Shown piece after piece: positions 22,572 through 33,017 of a stretch of DNA of 64,000 nucleotides. The DNA lies in the NCBI GenBank assembly GCA_004194705.1, contig SADC01000371.1, forward strand, positions 1 through 64,000, written 5' to 3'. Positions within the stretch are counted from its first letter, which is position 1, and each line of letters begins with the position of its first letter. A program made the translations under genes and the position numbers. Origin of the DNA: Ditylenchus dipsaci (taxonomy: Eukaryota > Nematoda > Chromadorea > Rhabditida > Anguinidae). A model generated the notes under the pieces. That model was not told the DNA's origin, did no database searches, and worked only from the letters and a program-made list of their open reading frames with translations.

Positions 22572-24366
22572 TTAGTTTGATGGACGCCCTCTTTTCTTTT
22601 TCTGCAGTAGTGGCTCAGCTGTAGCATCCCTTGGATACGATAAAATTCCCTTAATCTTCATCAGCATGACTGAATGTTTGCAGGGTGACTTCTTTATCCC
22701 AACTGGGCAGTGCAACAATAGAAGTTGGCCAACCCTTAATTAATGGATTGAACATTTGAAGGCTCCAAAAATTACTTACATTAGAGTGATTCAAAATATG
22801 AATAGCACTTCTGTTTTTCTTGTAGTTCCCAGCTTGTGTACGATGGCGAAGAGGAAGGGCTTCAAATGTATCTAGCAGATTCTCACCGAGACCACTTTTG
22901 GACGGCAGTAAATATCCACTTCCACATGTGACCATGCTTCTTTTTTTCTTTTCCAACTGATATGCTTGTCTGTAAATATCCGGAGCAATCCAGGCACTAT
23001 GGCAGGGTTCTAAATTTAAAAAAATTGAGGTCATTAGAAATGCTTTCGAACCTGATGGTCTGGCGATAAGCTGTAGTTTTCTTCCATAAGTTTCATCTGA
23101 CCATTAACTTTGGAGCGGGAGATTCTTTCCGATTACTTCGCTAGCTTTTATCACACGGTTCCGTCTTTCCAAACTGTTGTTGGTTGAGACATTGTCTGAA
23201 GCTCCTTCGTACCAGTTACAGTAGTCCGAATGGATCCAGTTCTCGAAAATGTATTTGCTTAGTAAGATCACCAGTGGTTTTTCTTTTGACAGCTGGTCCA
23301 AAGAGTCTTGAGCGAGCACGCAGCTGAATTAAAACTTTTTTTCGAAAATTCAGATAAATCTTACCTTTCACAAATTCTTGAGTAGATGCGGCACATTGAA
23401 GAAAACTCAGCTGCTTGTAGATCCAAATTCTCGTTTGCTTGTCTAGCTTGATGTCTTTAGCCCGTTTACGAATATTTTTTATAGCATGGAACCAGCACAT
23501 CAAGCGCAATGACATTGGCCAGACTTTGATGCCGCTAAAAGGTTGAAATTGTTTCGCCTTGAAACCAGTTAAAAAGCATGCCTGTTGTTATCGCACGGTC
23601 TCCATCAGCCATCAAGATCTCGGTTGGTAAGTTAGTCCAGCGATTACACGAAAAAAGTGCTGGTAACAAGCTACATTTTCATTTGAAACCAAAGCAACAT
23701 GAGTCATGTAGAATTTTTTATTGGCATCAGAGAAACCAGCCACCTAAAAGCGGATAACATTATCGCAATATTTTCCCCAAAAATTTACCATCAAAGGAAC
23801 CCATTCCAATTGAGACCGTAAGTTGAGTCCACTTTCACTGAAGAGATTGGTGCTGCATCTTATGAAAGCTTTGGAGTGGTCCACACTAGACTGAATTCTG
23901 GATCTGTATCGTTTTTTTCATGTGTGACCAGCAGTATAGCATTCATCAACAATATCGGGCGCAGCTGAGTTTGCTTCATAATATTTTCAAGATCAATGCT
24001 ACTTAAAAGCACACTATTTTCTTTAGATCTATAGACGAAATTTTCGATTTGCTTGAGGAGAGGTGCACGAATTACATTCAACGCTTTGCGGTTTACCTAA
24101 GCAGATTGGTAATCAATATACAAGATAACATGTTAATACCAATATTTCATTTTGAATTTTCTTAGGCGTCTTATCTTGCATTTTTTCGCTGATAAATCTT
24201 TTGACTGAGATGAAAAACTGCGAGCTGTTCCACCAATAGGCTTGTGATCAGAATGGCTCTGGCTCTTTCCACAACGATGACTTGTTTCCCCCGATACGGC
24301 GGATTCGAAGCACAGCCGGACAGTTAAAGGATTTTCTGCGAGCGTAGTTACATTCGAAATTCTCAA
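22572..24366 (-). CDS. MULE-type transposase with C-terminal AT-hook (multi-exon, degenerate)
   Basis: Read on the reverse strand. After a poorly conserved N-terminal region with a possible zinc-binding cluster (C...HRCG...HSDH), there are fragments V-A-G-F-S-D-A-N-K-K-F-Y-M-T-H, then I-L-M-A-D-G-D-R-A-I-T-T-G (catalytic-type Asp), then V-W-P-M-S-L-R-L-M-C-W-F-H-A-I-K-N-I-R-K-R. That order, D-G-D-x-A followed by a C-W-F-H-A-x-K-N motif, is characteristic of MULE transposases. The C-terminus reads K-K-K-R-G-R-P-S-N, an AT-hook. Short introns with TTTAG/TTCAG acceptors separate the pieces. One apparent frameshift occurs near 22655, between H-A-D-E-D and G-I-L-S-Y. Role: cut-and-paste transposition of the surrounding element. 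Probably inactive; not assembled fully here. Confidence 0.7.
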
Positions 24367-25373
24367 TATCTCAATATTTTGTTTATTGAGGACTACCGCA
24401 TGAAGAAAACCTGATACACACTCCTTTTTTCCCAGCTCTAGTGACCAAAACGAAGAAGAATACTCTTATGTAAATAAAAAATAAGGTATCCAGCTCCCCT
24501 CCAGTACTATTTTCCTGTGTCCTAAATCGAAAAGTCGATTGCGTGAAATATTTTGTTGGCCGAAAATGTAAAAGCACTTGTTTGAAACATGTTTTTTTAT
24601 TGTTTAAAAGGCTTAAAACGCTCTTAGAAGTTAAGAAAACGCAATTTTGGCTTGTGCCATCTGAGCTACTCCTGCCCAAAAATCACGGACCGTACGAAAA
24701 ACACGGTCGGTGTTGAAAAATTTATCGACTCTGAATTCTGTGTTTTCACGATTCTTTTTCGATGTTTTTTTTTACAGAAATGCTGCTCATAAATTGGGCG
24801 TTCGATTAAACTGAAAACGACATGCAAAAAAATAAATTTAGCTGCTAACTAAAAAAGTCGGCCCAAAAATATTGACGGACCGTACCACGGTCCGTCAATC
24901 CCATTGTGGGTGCAATCCGTTCCGTTTCACAGACCGTTTCACGGCGCGGTTTACGGACACAGTCCATTGGGCATCCCATACTCGTTTTATGCCCCAAAAA
25001 TTTATGACCGTTTAAAAGTGTCAGTTACTCGTTACTTCAAACAAAGCTCAAAATCTTCATATCTTTGAAATCGTTCACAGGAAATTGAAGTCTAGTTAGA
25101 GAGCTGAGATCAGGGCTACACGTTCATGTGTCAAGAAAAAATCTCTAACTTTACAAAGAGTTTTTCTATGCATGTTAAATTTTGGTACTAAAAAAAGTAT
25201 TTTGTACTAGAAATAAGTATTTTGGTACTAGATTTAAGTATTACCCGTAGCGAATACCCCCCCAACAATTTTTTTTTCCAAAATCAGTTTTAACCATTTC
25301 TAAGTAATTCTTGTGCGGTAGACCCCAGCTAACAAAAACTATGTTCAAATCCCATCTTTTTAGGACTCTAGGT

Positions 25374-25763
25374 CAGGGCTGGGCACGGCCGGCCCGGCGC
25401 GGTCCGGGCCGCTTGTGCTCCGGGCCGTCCTTAAAACTTCAGGCCCGCGGCCGGCCGGCCCGGTGAATCTAATATAACCTGGAATTTCTCGAACTTCAAA
25501 ATTATGATTTTAAATTTCATGAAAATATATATTTTTATTTCATATATTTTTATTTATTTTTTCGGTTTATTTCAACGCCAAAATTAGCACAAATAAATGA
25601 AATTCTGATATTTTTTTACTTAAAAATGTTAGAATTCTGCTTTGGAAAGTTCGGGCTTTTCAGGCCGGGCTCGGGCCGGGCGGGCCGACACCCTTCCGGG
25701 CCGGCCGAGCTTTTATAGTTAAGCAGCGGCCGGCCGACCAAAACCCGGCCGTGCATAGCCCTG
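25374..25763. mobile_element. 390-bp hAT MITE with GC-rich 'ggccgggc' ends
   Basis: Ends CAGGGCTGGGCACGGCCGGC and CGGCCGTGCATAGCCCTG, with a perfect 8-bp duplication CTCTAGGT (25366-25373, 25764-25771). The terminal ~90 bp are strongly GC-rich 'cggcccgg' repeats against an AT-rich core, a sharp composition switch compared with the surrounding DNA. Confidence 0.92.
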
Positions 25764-25954
25764 CTCTAGGTACCATTTTCAGGTGGTTTACCTTGGTCCC
25801 CAAGGCAAAAAGTCGAATTTTGGTCAAAAATTTTTTTCCCAAAAATCAACTTTTGTGGTCAGAAAATGCCCGAAAACACCTTTTTTTTTCGTTTTCAGCG
25901 CAAAAGAATTTCTTAGAAGTGGTTTAAACCTGATTTTGGAAAAAATTGGTAACA

Positions 25955-27338
25955 CTATAGAATCCCCCCCCCCAGCTAGCGAAAAATTTACTTTTCCTGA
26001 AGGGAAAGGACCCGTCCCATTTTGATTCTCGTGCTCTGAATAGGCACGGAAACACTTTGTTTCCGAAAAATCGAAAAAAAAATTTTTCCATTTGCCTTGG
26101 TCCCCCAAGGTGAAAAATTAAGAAAAATTCAAAAAAAATTTTTTTTGAATTCCCGCCAAACATTTTTTAAAGGAAATTAGGGCTGTATTGGGAGGGAAGG
26201 GAATAAAAGGGCCACTTTCATGGCGAAATTATAAAAAAGTGAATTATGGACTATTTTGGATTCCTGCCATGTTTTCAACTGGCCGTTGCAAAAAGAGACT
26301 CTATATGCATTTTATGGTCAAGAGTACTTCTCGAATCATGTCTAAGGTAAGTAGAGGCGCGCATCTTTAACTCTCAAGCCCCCTGCGCCCCTTCGGGGCG
26401 CAGGGGCTTGGGGCTTGGAGTTGAGATGCGCACACCCACATACCTTATACACAAATCACTCGAAAGGACTCTGATGCATGAAAAGCATGCATACTACAGT
26501 TTATTTATGCGTTAGGCCCCAGTATTCAAAACTATGTTCAACATTCTGTTTATGGGCTCTGTGTGATAAGTGGCCCTCTTTTGTCCCTTCCCTCCCAATA
26601 CAGCCCTAATTCCCTTTGAAAATGTTTGGCGGGAATTCAAAAATTTTTTGAATTCCCGCCAAAACATTTTTAAAGGAATTAGGGCTGTATTGGAGGGGAA
26701 GGGACAAAAGAGGCCACTAATCACACAGAGCCCATTAACAAGAAGATGTTGAACATAGTCTTGAATACTGGGGTCTACTGCATAAATAACTCTGGTATGC
26801 ATGCTTTTTCATGCATCCAGAGTCACTTTCGAGTGATTTGTGTCTAAGGTATGTGGGTGTGCGCATCTCAACTCCAAGCCCCCAAGCCCCAAGCCCCTTC
26901 GGGGCGCAGGGCTTGAGAGTTAGAGATGCGCGCACTCACTTACCTTAGACATGATTCCGAGAAGTACTCTGACCATAAAAATGCATATAGAGTCTTTTTG
27001 CCACGGCCCAGTTGAAAAACATGGTAGGACATCCGAAATAGTCCAGAATTCACTTTTTTAATAATTTTGCCATGAAGTGGCCCTGTTTATTCCCTTCCCC
27101 TCCCAATACAGCCCTAAATCCCTTAAAAATGTTTGGCGGGAATTCTAAAAAAATATTTTTTTTGAATTTTCTTAAATTTTTCACCTTGGGACCAAGGCAA
27201 ATCGAAAAATTTTTTTTTTCGATTTTCGAAACCAAAGTGTTTCCGTGCCTATTCAGAGCACGAGAATCAAAAGGACGGGTCCTTTCCCCTTCAGGAAAAG
27301 TTAATTTTTCGCTAGCTGGGGGGGGGGGGATTCTATAG
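25955..27338. mobile_element. 1.4-kb palindromic element, CTATAG...CTATAG ends
   Basis: Left end 'ctatagaatcccccccccc', right end 'gggggggggattctatag'. Long arms pair through 'cttggtccccaaggc', 'tttgaattcccgcc', 'catgcatactac' and 'gcgcatctcaactccaagcc', meeting at about 26640 ('gaattcaaaaattttttgaattc'). Related fragments occur at 42280-42600, 47260-47310 and 55728-56715. A GC-rich box 'gccccttcggggcgcaggg' is present in each arm. The many overlapping frames on both strands are palindrome artefacts. Confidence 0.75.
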
Positions 27339-27962
27339 TATAGCCAAAAATGGTTGGGGTTTTCGCTACTAGCGCCAATTTTGCTTTTTTCCCCATATTC
27401 TATACTTTGTATTCTTGTTTGTAACCTAAGTTAGGTGTGTCATATATAAGAAATGTTTACATCACTGGATTGCCAGGACTTGCTCTGTCAATTCAAAAAA
27501 ACTTTATCAAATTACATTGGAATTCAATAATTTTAACAAAAAGAAGTTTAAATTAACGTCTGTAAGAGTTAAACCCCCAACTTCAAATGGCTTTTTCTCC
27601 AAAAATTTCGTGTTCAAAAAATATTCTGGCCAGCCATATTGTAGCGTTTTTCCTCAGCTTTTTGATGGTGTCTTTGGTTTTCGATTCGCCGTCGATTTTT
27701 TAATCAACTAGTGGTTTTATGAAAATTGACATGTTTTAGTATGCTAAAGACCTCATATCTCCGCTTATATAGCGTAATTTGTAAAATAAAAGAAAAAAAT
27801 TGAATCTTTGCAACTTTTTGGACCAGATTGATAAAGAAAAAATTGACGAAAGACCAAAGAAAAATTTTAAATTTGGAATAAAAAGTGTCGAAGCCTAGGC
27901 GGGAACGAACTTTTCAAGGTTCGTTTCAAATAAAAAAATCAGACAATAGGGTCACATTCAAA

Positions 27963-28297
27963 AGGGTAACACGGAATTTTGCAGCAAAATCTCGTAATTT
28001 TGCAGTAAATTTTTGTTTTGCCTTTTTCTAATAACTTTTTAAGAATTTTTTCAAGATGATTAACACTATCATGTAGCCCTTCGATTCTAGTTTCCAATAA
28101 GGTTTCATTTGTTGCAACATCTTTGCAAAATATATCTCAAAGAAGCAAGAGAACATGAAGCAAGTCAGAAAATAATTTGGTTCATACTAGGGTTGTGAAA
28201 CTGTCCGGACAGAAAAAACTGCAAAATTACAATTTGCTGCAAAATACGAGAATTGCTACAAAATTACGAGAATTTGCTGCAAAATTCCGTTTTACCC
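27963..28297. mobile_element. palindromic MITE, 'gtaacacggaattttgcagc' ends
   Basis: 'gggtaacacggaattttgca' at 27964 is mirrored by 'tgcaaaattccgttttaccc' ending at 28297, with additional 'ctcgtaattttgcag' units in opposite orientations. The target duplication is unclear. A further 'acagtc...tatcgagac' fragment follows at 28375-28525. Confidence 0.55.
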
Positions 28298-28679
28298 CAT
28301 TCAAAATGGTTAATGACAGAAACGCCAACGTCGATTTTGCTTTTGACGTGTGCGACAACCCGTGTGCTACAGTCAAGTCTAGTTACAAGATTAACCTCGG
28401 GACCAGACCAGTGATCTTGTATCGAGGTGTACCTTATCGAGACTAATTCAAGGGGTTTATTTAACTCGGGACGGACCCAGATGTATATTATATTGAGGTG
28501 TATCTTATATCGAGACTAGATTGTGAAGTCTGAATATTCGCGGACCAAAACTTTATTTCAATAAGAGAAAGAGAAACAAAGAAAGAGAAAAAAAACAAAA
28601 AAGAAGAGAACTAGAAAACATGTTTTCAGTCTAAATACTGCAAATAACCTAAAAAACACAAAAAACAAAGTTTAGTTGT

Positions 28680-28990
28680 AGTCAACTCTTGATGTAGTGC
28701 GCTCTTGCTATAGTGCGATCCCGGTATAGTGCGACTTGTGCGGTGAATCGGTTGGTATAATTTAAACATAGAGAAACCATTCCCCCGCTATAGTGCGCTC
28801 TCACCGCAGTGCTTCGGTCATATTCATTGCAATTTAGTTTAGGTTAGGTATATAGTCAACTCTCTATGTAGTGCGCTCTTGCTATACAGTCTACTCTCGA
28901 TAAGGTGTAGGTGCGAAAATTTCGTTCCCACCTAGGGTCCGACACTTTTTCACTACCGCTATACAGTCAACTGTCGCTATATCTTGCTGT
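28680..28990. repeat. 'tatagtgcg' MITE fragments
   Basis: 'agtcaactcttgatgtagtg' followed by repeated 'gctatagtgcgatcc' units, then a second start 'agtcaactctctatgtagtg' at about 28854 and a 'ttcgttcccacctagggtcc' box at about 28921. These are truncated or nested copies of the CAGTC-ended TA family; clean ends were not resolved. Confidence 0.5.
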
Positions 28991-29076
28991 ATTAGATTTG
29001 CTGTCGCCTGCTTATTTAATGAGTGTTTCGGTCAAATAAAGACCGATGTTGTAGATAGTATGGTTCGTACTCATTT

Positions 29077-29190
29077 GGGCGCCCTCATTTGTGCCCCAAT
29101 TGATTTGAGCGCCCAAAAAAAGCGCCCATAAAATTAAATGCGCCCAAATGAGGGCGGACCAAAATGAGGGCGCCCAAATGAGTGTGTACG
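29077..29190. mobile_element. short inverted-repeat MITE 'catttgggcgccctcattt'
   Basis: 'cgtactcatttgggcgccct' at about 29069 and its complement ending near 29192 enclose more 'gggcgc' words. Target duplication not determined. Confidence 0.55.
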
Positions 29191-29391
29191 ATAATATTGC
29201 TGTAAAAACATCTAAATAAATTTTATGGAATTTTTTTTTTCGTAAAACGCTACTCTCTGAAAATTCCAATATTCGCGAATATTCGGACTTTTAAATCTTC
29301 GCGCGAATATCACAACTCTATTCGAGACTCGACTGTATAGTAAAAAATCAAAATGAATTGTTTCTGACAATCTATTTGATATTGCTTACTT

Positions 29392-30011
29392 CTATGTCAT
29401 AGGTGTCATCTTGTTGTGCAGAAAAGTTCCGAAAAATCCAGTCCTTTAGCGCGGCCATTCCAATATAACTAAATAGTGGTGGTTCTTGTACTACTACAGT
29501 CGACGCTCTATATAAGATAACCACTTCCCCACTCCCCCCCCCCTGAAAGCATACCTGCACGCTCAAAAAATCGGCGCCCCGCGCCACCCGGGCGCCGGGA
29601 TTCCAAAAATGGCGCCGGGCGCCCGAAAGTGGTCAAATTTTGCCTGGCGCCGGCGACCGGAGCCGGCGGCCGTGCAGGTACGACCTAAAGTACGTTGCCA
29701 CCTACGGTCCGACACTTTTTTACCTGATTTCTGAAATTTTTTGCCAAATGTGATTCGGGGTATCTTTTATATATATATAGTATAGAGCGTCGACTTTATC
29801 TCGCTATTTACACTTACTGAAAAGTTTTCAAATCGAGTTTTTTCGGCTGGAACAGGGTATTGTCGCCTGCTTGTTGGTTGAAATGGTAGCTGGAGTGTCT
29901 CTGGTATATGTTTAGGACTCCCCAAGAACGTCCGATCGATGGTTGATATTGTCTTTGGCCACTTCCACTCTCCTTGTTTGGTTTTGTAGCTACTGTACTC
30001 TCGCAGGTCAT
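29392..30011 (-). CDS. unrecognised protein, two 5' exons
   Basis: Exon 1 runs from an ATG at 30009-30011 to a textbook donor ca|gtaagt at about 29818 (about 64 codons, starting MTCESTVATKPNKESGSG). Exon 2 starts after 'ccactatttag' at about 29457 and continues in phase as Y-I-G-M-A-A-L-K-D-W-I-F-R-N-F-S-A-Q-Q-D-D-T-Y-D-I-E to another donor, gaa|gtaagc, at about 29392. The join is in frame, the composition looks protein-like and the donors are good, so it is probably a real gene. The family is not recognised and the 3' exons were not found downstream. The intron is filled by MITE 29497-29796. Confidence 0.5.
29497..29796. mobile_element. TA-TSD MITE in an intron, with a GC-rich insert
   Basis: Ends CAGTCGACGCTCTATATAAG and TATAGAGCGTCGACTT, flanked by TA (29495-29496, 29797-29798). 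It contains the family box 'gttgccacctacggtccgac' at about 29693. Between about 29552 and 29680 a very GC-rich 'ggcgccgggc' stretch is bounded by inverted TACCTGCACG...CGTGCAGGTA, probably a later insertion. Confidence 0.75.
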
Positions 30012-30450
30012 TTATAAGATGGCGGTCACTAAAGAACCTTATCTAAGTGAATAATCTTATTATGGCATACCGAAAGCCATTGGCTGCAGAGCACTGTAGC
30101 TTTTAGCCTTTCTTATGTCGCCCAATGAAGGGTTGTACATGTCATAGAGCTTGCCTATATATTAAGCATGCATTTAGATAACAGTTTATTTTACTAAATG
30201 TTGAAAAGTAGTAAGTAAGTTACAATGAGTAGCACTTCTTCCTAGTTTCTTCACTTCTTCGAAACTATCTGCCACCTATAGAAAAGTTTGACAAAAAAAA
30301 TTAAATATTTGTAGCGAATTGTTAATATTATGACCTCTTTACGAACCCTTTCTAGAATTGATCGTCGCGATATTGAAAAACCCTATATTACCATTCAATA
30401 AAGTAATAATGACATAATGGTCAAAATCTGGTAACGGAGCGATTTTTTAA

Positions 30451-30641
30451 AGGGCCATTGCCGTCCCGACAACGATAATTTCAAATGTTTGAATTCGCGC
30501 GGGACAGTTCTCTTTCGTCTCGCACTTTACTCTTTTGACTTGCTTCGAATGACTCAAAAGAGTAAAATGAAAGACGAAAGAGAACTGTCCCGCGCGAATT
30601 CAAACACTTGAATTCTCGTTGTCGGGGACGGCAATGGCCCT
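30451..30641. mobile_element. 191-bp palindromic MITE flanked by TTAA
   Basis: Ends AGGGCCATTGCCGTCCCGAC and GTCGGGGACGGCAATGGCCCT, flanked by TTAA (30447-30450, 30642-30645), the piggyBac target. The arms carry 'aattcgcgcgggacagttct' and its complement. The right edge of the window (63977-64000) begins another copy. Confidence 0.75.
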
Positions 30642-30654
30642 TTAAAGTAAAAAT

Positions 30655-31525
30655 GCGTTTGAAGTTGGAAAGTGTAGTTCAAACTATATGTATCTGAAAG
30701 TATACCATTCAAATATGTGCTTGAATGGCCGAGTGGTTGAGCGTTGGGTTCCTTTATATGGTCACAAGCATACTCGCCAAAGATAAAAAAAAGCGCCGGC
30801 GCTTTTTCGTTCACACCGTAGGCGCCGGCTGCAGCGCCGGGTCATTAAAAATTTTCGCCGCCGACGCTAGCGCCGGCGCTTTTTAGCTGTTTTTTTGCCG
30901 GCCGCGCCGGCGCGCTGGTGCAGCGCCGGCTTATGCATAATGAGGGTAAAATTTGAATTTTGTTTTTCAAACATGACAAAATTCACATTTAAAAGATTAT
31001 TTTTTCGCAACTGATAGCATTTGAATAGTGCTGAAATAAGTCTCGTGCCCTCTGTTAACTTCGAAAATTATTTAATTTTTCCATTTTTCGAAGCGTCGGC
31101 GCCTCACAAAATTTTCGCCGCCGGTGCCAGCACCCTTCATTTTTTTCGCGCTGGCGTCGGCGATCCAACTTGCAATTGATTACCAATCAAAATATAAGTC
31201 TTCATAATTGAGTTCCTCATCCACACCGTAAAGGATTCATCTCACTCGTACACATACTCATATTTCATTGGTAATCAATATCATGTTATTTAACGTAATT
31301 TGACAGATAAGAGAAATAAAAATGAGAAAATTATTCATAAAACAATGATGAGAAAAAAGAGTCAAAATAACTGATAAAATGAAAATGCAGCCATGTGAAG
31401 TCGAACTCGTGACCATGAACCCAACGGTCAACCACTCGCCATCCAAGCACAATCTGAATGGTATACTTTCGGATACATATAGTTTGAACTACACTTTCCA
31501 ACTTCAAACGCGTTTTTTACTTTAA
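30655..31525. mobile_element. foldback element with tRNA-like sequences in both arms
   Basis: About 140 bp at 30655-30790 ('gcgtttgaagttggaaagtg' onward) is repeated in reverse at 31390-31525. Each arm contains a tRNA-like segment. The right arm read in reverse has 'tggatggcgagtggttgacc' (A box) and 'cgagttcgacttc' (B box); the left arm has the A box 'tggccgagtggttgagc'. Between the arms, 30790-31170 is a run of 'gcgccggcgc' hairpins around an AT core, apparently a separate GC-rich insertion. No protein gene. Confidence 0.65.
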
Positions 31526-32513
31526 AGAATATGTGTGACGGTGAAAATAGTGACGGTGCAAATTGACCGTCGGTGAAAAAAGTAACGGTGAAACGTCCTG
31601 CACCCTCTAAAAAGGCCCTCACGGGCCTTTTTTCAAAAGTAAGAAACCCTAAAAAAACATTTCGATTTTTAGATTTTCGGTTTCTCACCAAAAGTCGAAA
31701 AAGCGGAATCGGTGGAGCTCGTGGGAGTTAAGAAAACTCAAAAATAGCTTTAAAATATTGATTCTGCTTTTAGATACAGACCCTTAAAGTCATGGGCGCC
31801 TTTTGTAACAGCGGGCTTTTAGAGAAAATACGATAACTGATATTGGTCTGAAAAATTTTTGCTGATGATTTTGTTTTTATTAAAATTTGATGCTTTGAAA
31901 AATTGAGAATTTCAAAATCTGTGAAACGGGCTCAACGGCCGGTGCGGGTCAAGAAAAATATATCCGAACAAGGTCTTAAAACTTGGGCCCGTATACAGAT
32001 CTATAATTTGAAAAGAAAATAGCTAAATTACTATTTCATTAAAAGTCGAATTAGGAGTGCATCCATTCCTAAAACAAAAATTATTGATTTGAGCTTTTAC
32101 AAAAAGGTACTTGGTTGGATTTGTTCTCCAATTAGAGTCCCTCACTTGTTACGTATCTAAAGAAGGCCAAAAATTATGCCATACTTTTTTGCAAAAAAAC
32201 TAACTTGTTGGTGAATTTCCATTACTCAACCTTTAATTCAATCAATAAGTTTGGTGGTCTCTTACTGTTAATTAAAAGGTTAGCCTGTTCTAAAAAAAAC
32301 GAAAGGTTAGTTTTTATTGAGGAACGAACATTTTCTCTGTGCCTCCAACAAAACAACAACAACATGAGGTGTGGAGTGGGCGGTGGTTATCTGTGACAGC
32401 TGTGTTGATCAACTTTAACCCCATTAAAAATTCGAACAAAAAGTAAGCCATTGCTTTTATCCAGTTAAAAAGCTTCTACACATAAGTCTGTGTGTCAGGC
32501 GGAAGCTAGTCTA

Positions 32514-32857
32514 CAGGGTGGCCCAAAAGATTTTACTTTTTTTTAATGGCCATAACTTTTTTTCAAGCAAAATTTTTACAAACCTTTTTTGCAAATTTCG
32601 TGGAATGACTGGTGCTCTCTTTTTCCTGTGTTTAAAAATAATATTTTGTATTCGACCGTAAAGCCCATCTTTTCATAAAAACAATTTGAAAACGTGATTT
32701 TTCAAAAAGAGAGATGATCAGGGCGAACATCTCACAATTTTTTTTAAATTTCACAAACATTAATCATTCTAAGACGGTAGCCGAAAACTATTTGATGAAT
32801 TTTTACTCGAGAAAAAATTATGGCCACTTCAATATCAAATTTATCGGCCACCCTGTG
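32514..32857. mobile_element. CAGGGTGGCC palindromic MITE
   Basis: 'cagggtggcccaaaagat' at 32514 and 'tatcggccaccctg' ending at 32855 form the TIR. 'aatggccataactttttttc' and its complement 'ggccacttcaatatc' extend the pairing. Flanked by TA on the left; the right side is imperfect (tgta). Confidence 0.65.
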
Positions 32858-33017
32858 TAACAACAAGTATAAAGGAGAGTTTGAACGACAATTTGTTTCA
32901 ACACGATATGACTTTTGATAAAAGCAAAAATAATAATTCATGCTGCTTTTTATGCGCTCTATATTGCAGCTAAATAAATTGTTAGTCTTTATTAGATGCT
33001 TCTTTTAATTTAATAAT

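Larger units (their letters stand above)
21395..24965 (-). mobile_element. MULE (Mutator-like) transposon, degenerate
   Basis: GC-rich inverted ends face each other: 'caatggatccgtgtccgcgt...ccgtaaacgg' at 21392-21500, and the complement ('ttacggacacagtccattg') ending near 24969. Both ends contain several repeats of 'ccgtaaaacggtccg'. Between them lies a reverse-strand MULE-type transposase (22572-24366). Two younger elements, 21579-21931 and 22156-22313, are inserted between the left end and the gene. No clean 9-bp target duplication was found at the presumed boundaries, so the limits are approximate. Confidence 0.6.

Noticed and set aside
25660..27338. Many overlapping frames of 60-96 residues on both strands
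   Set aside because: They mirror each other because the DNA is palindromic; none has a domain or an independent start.
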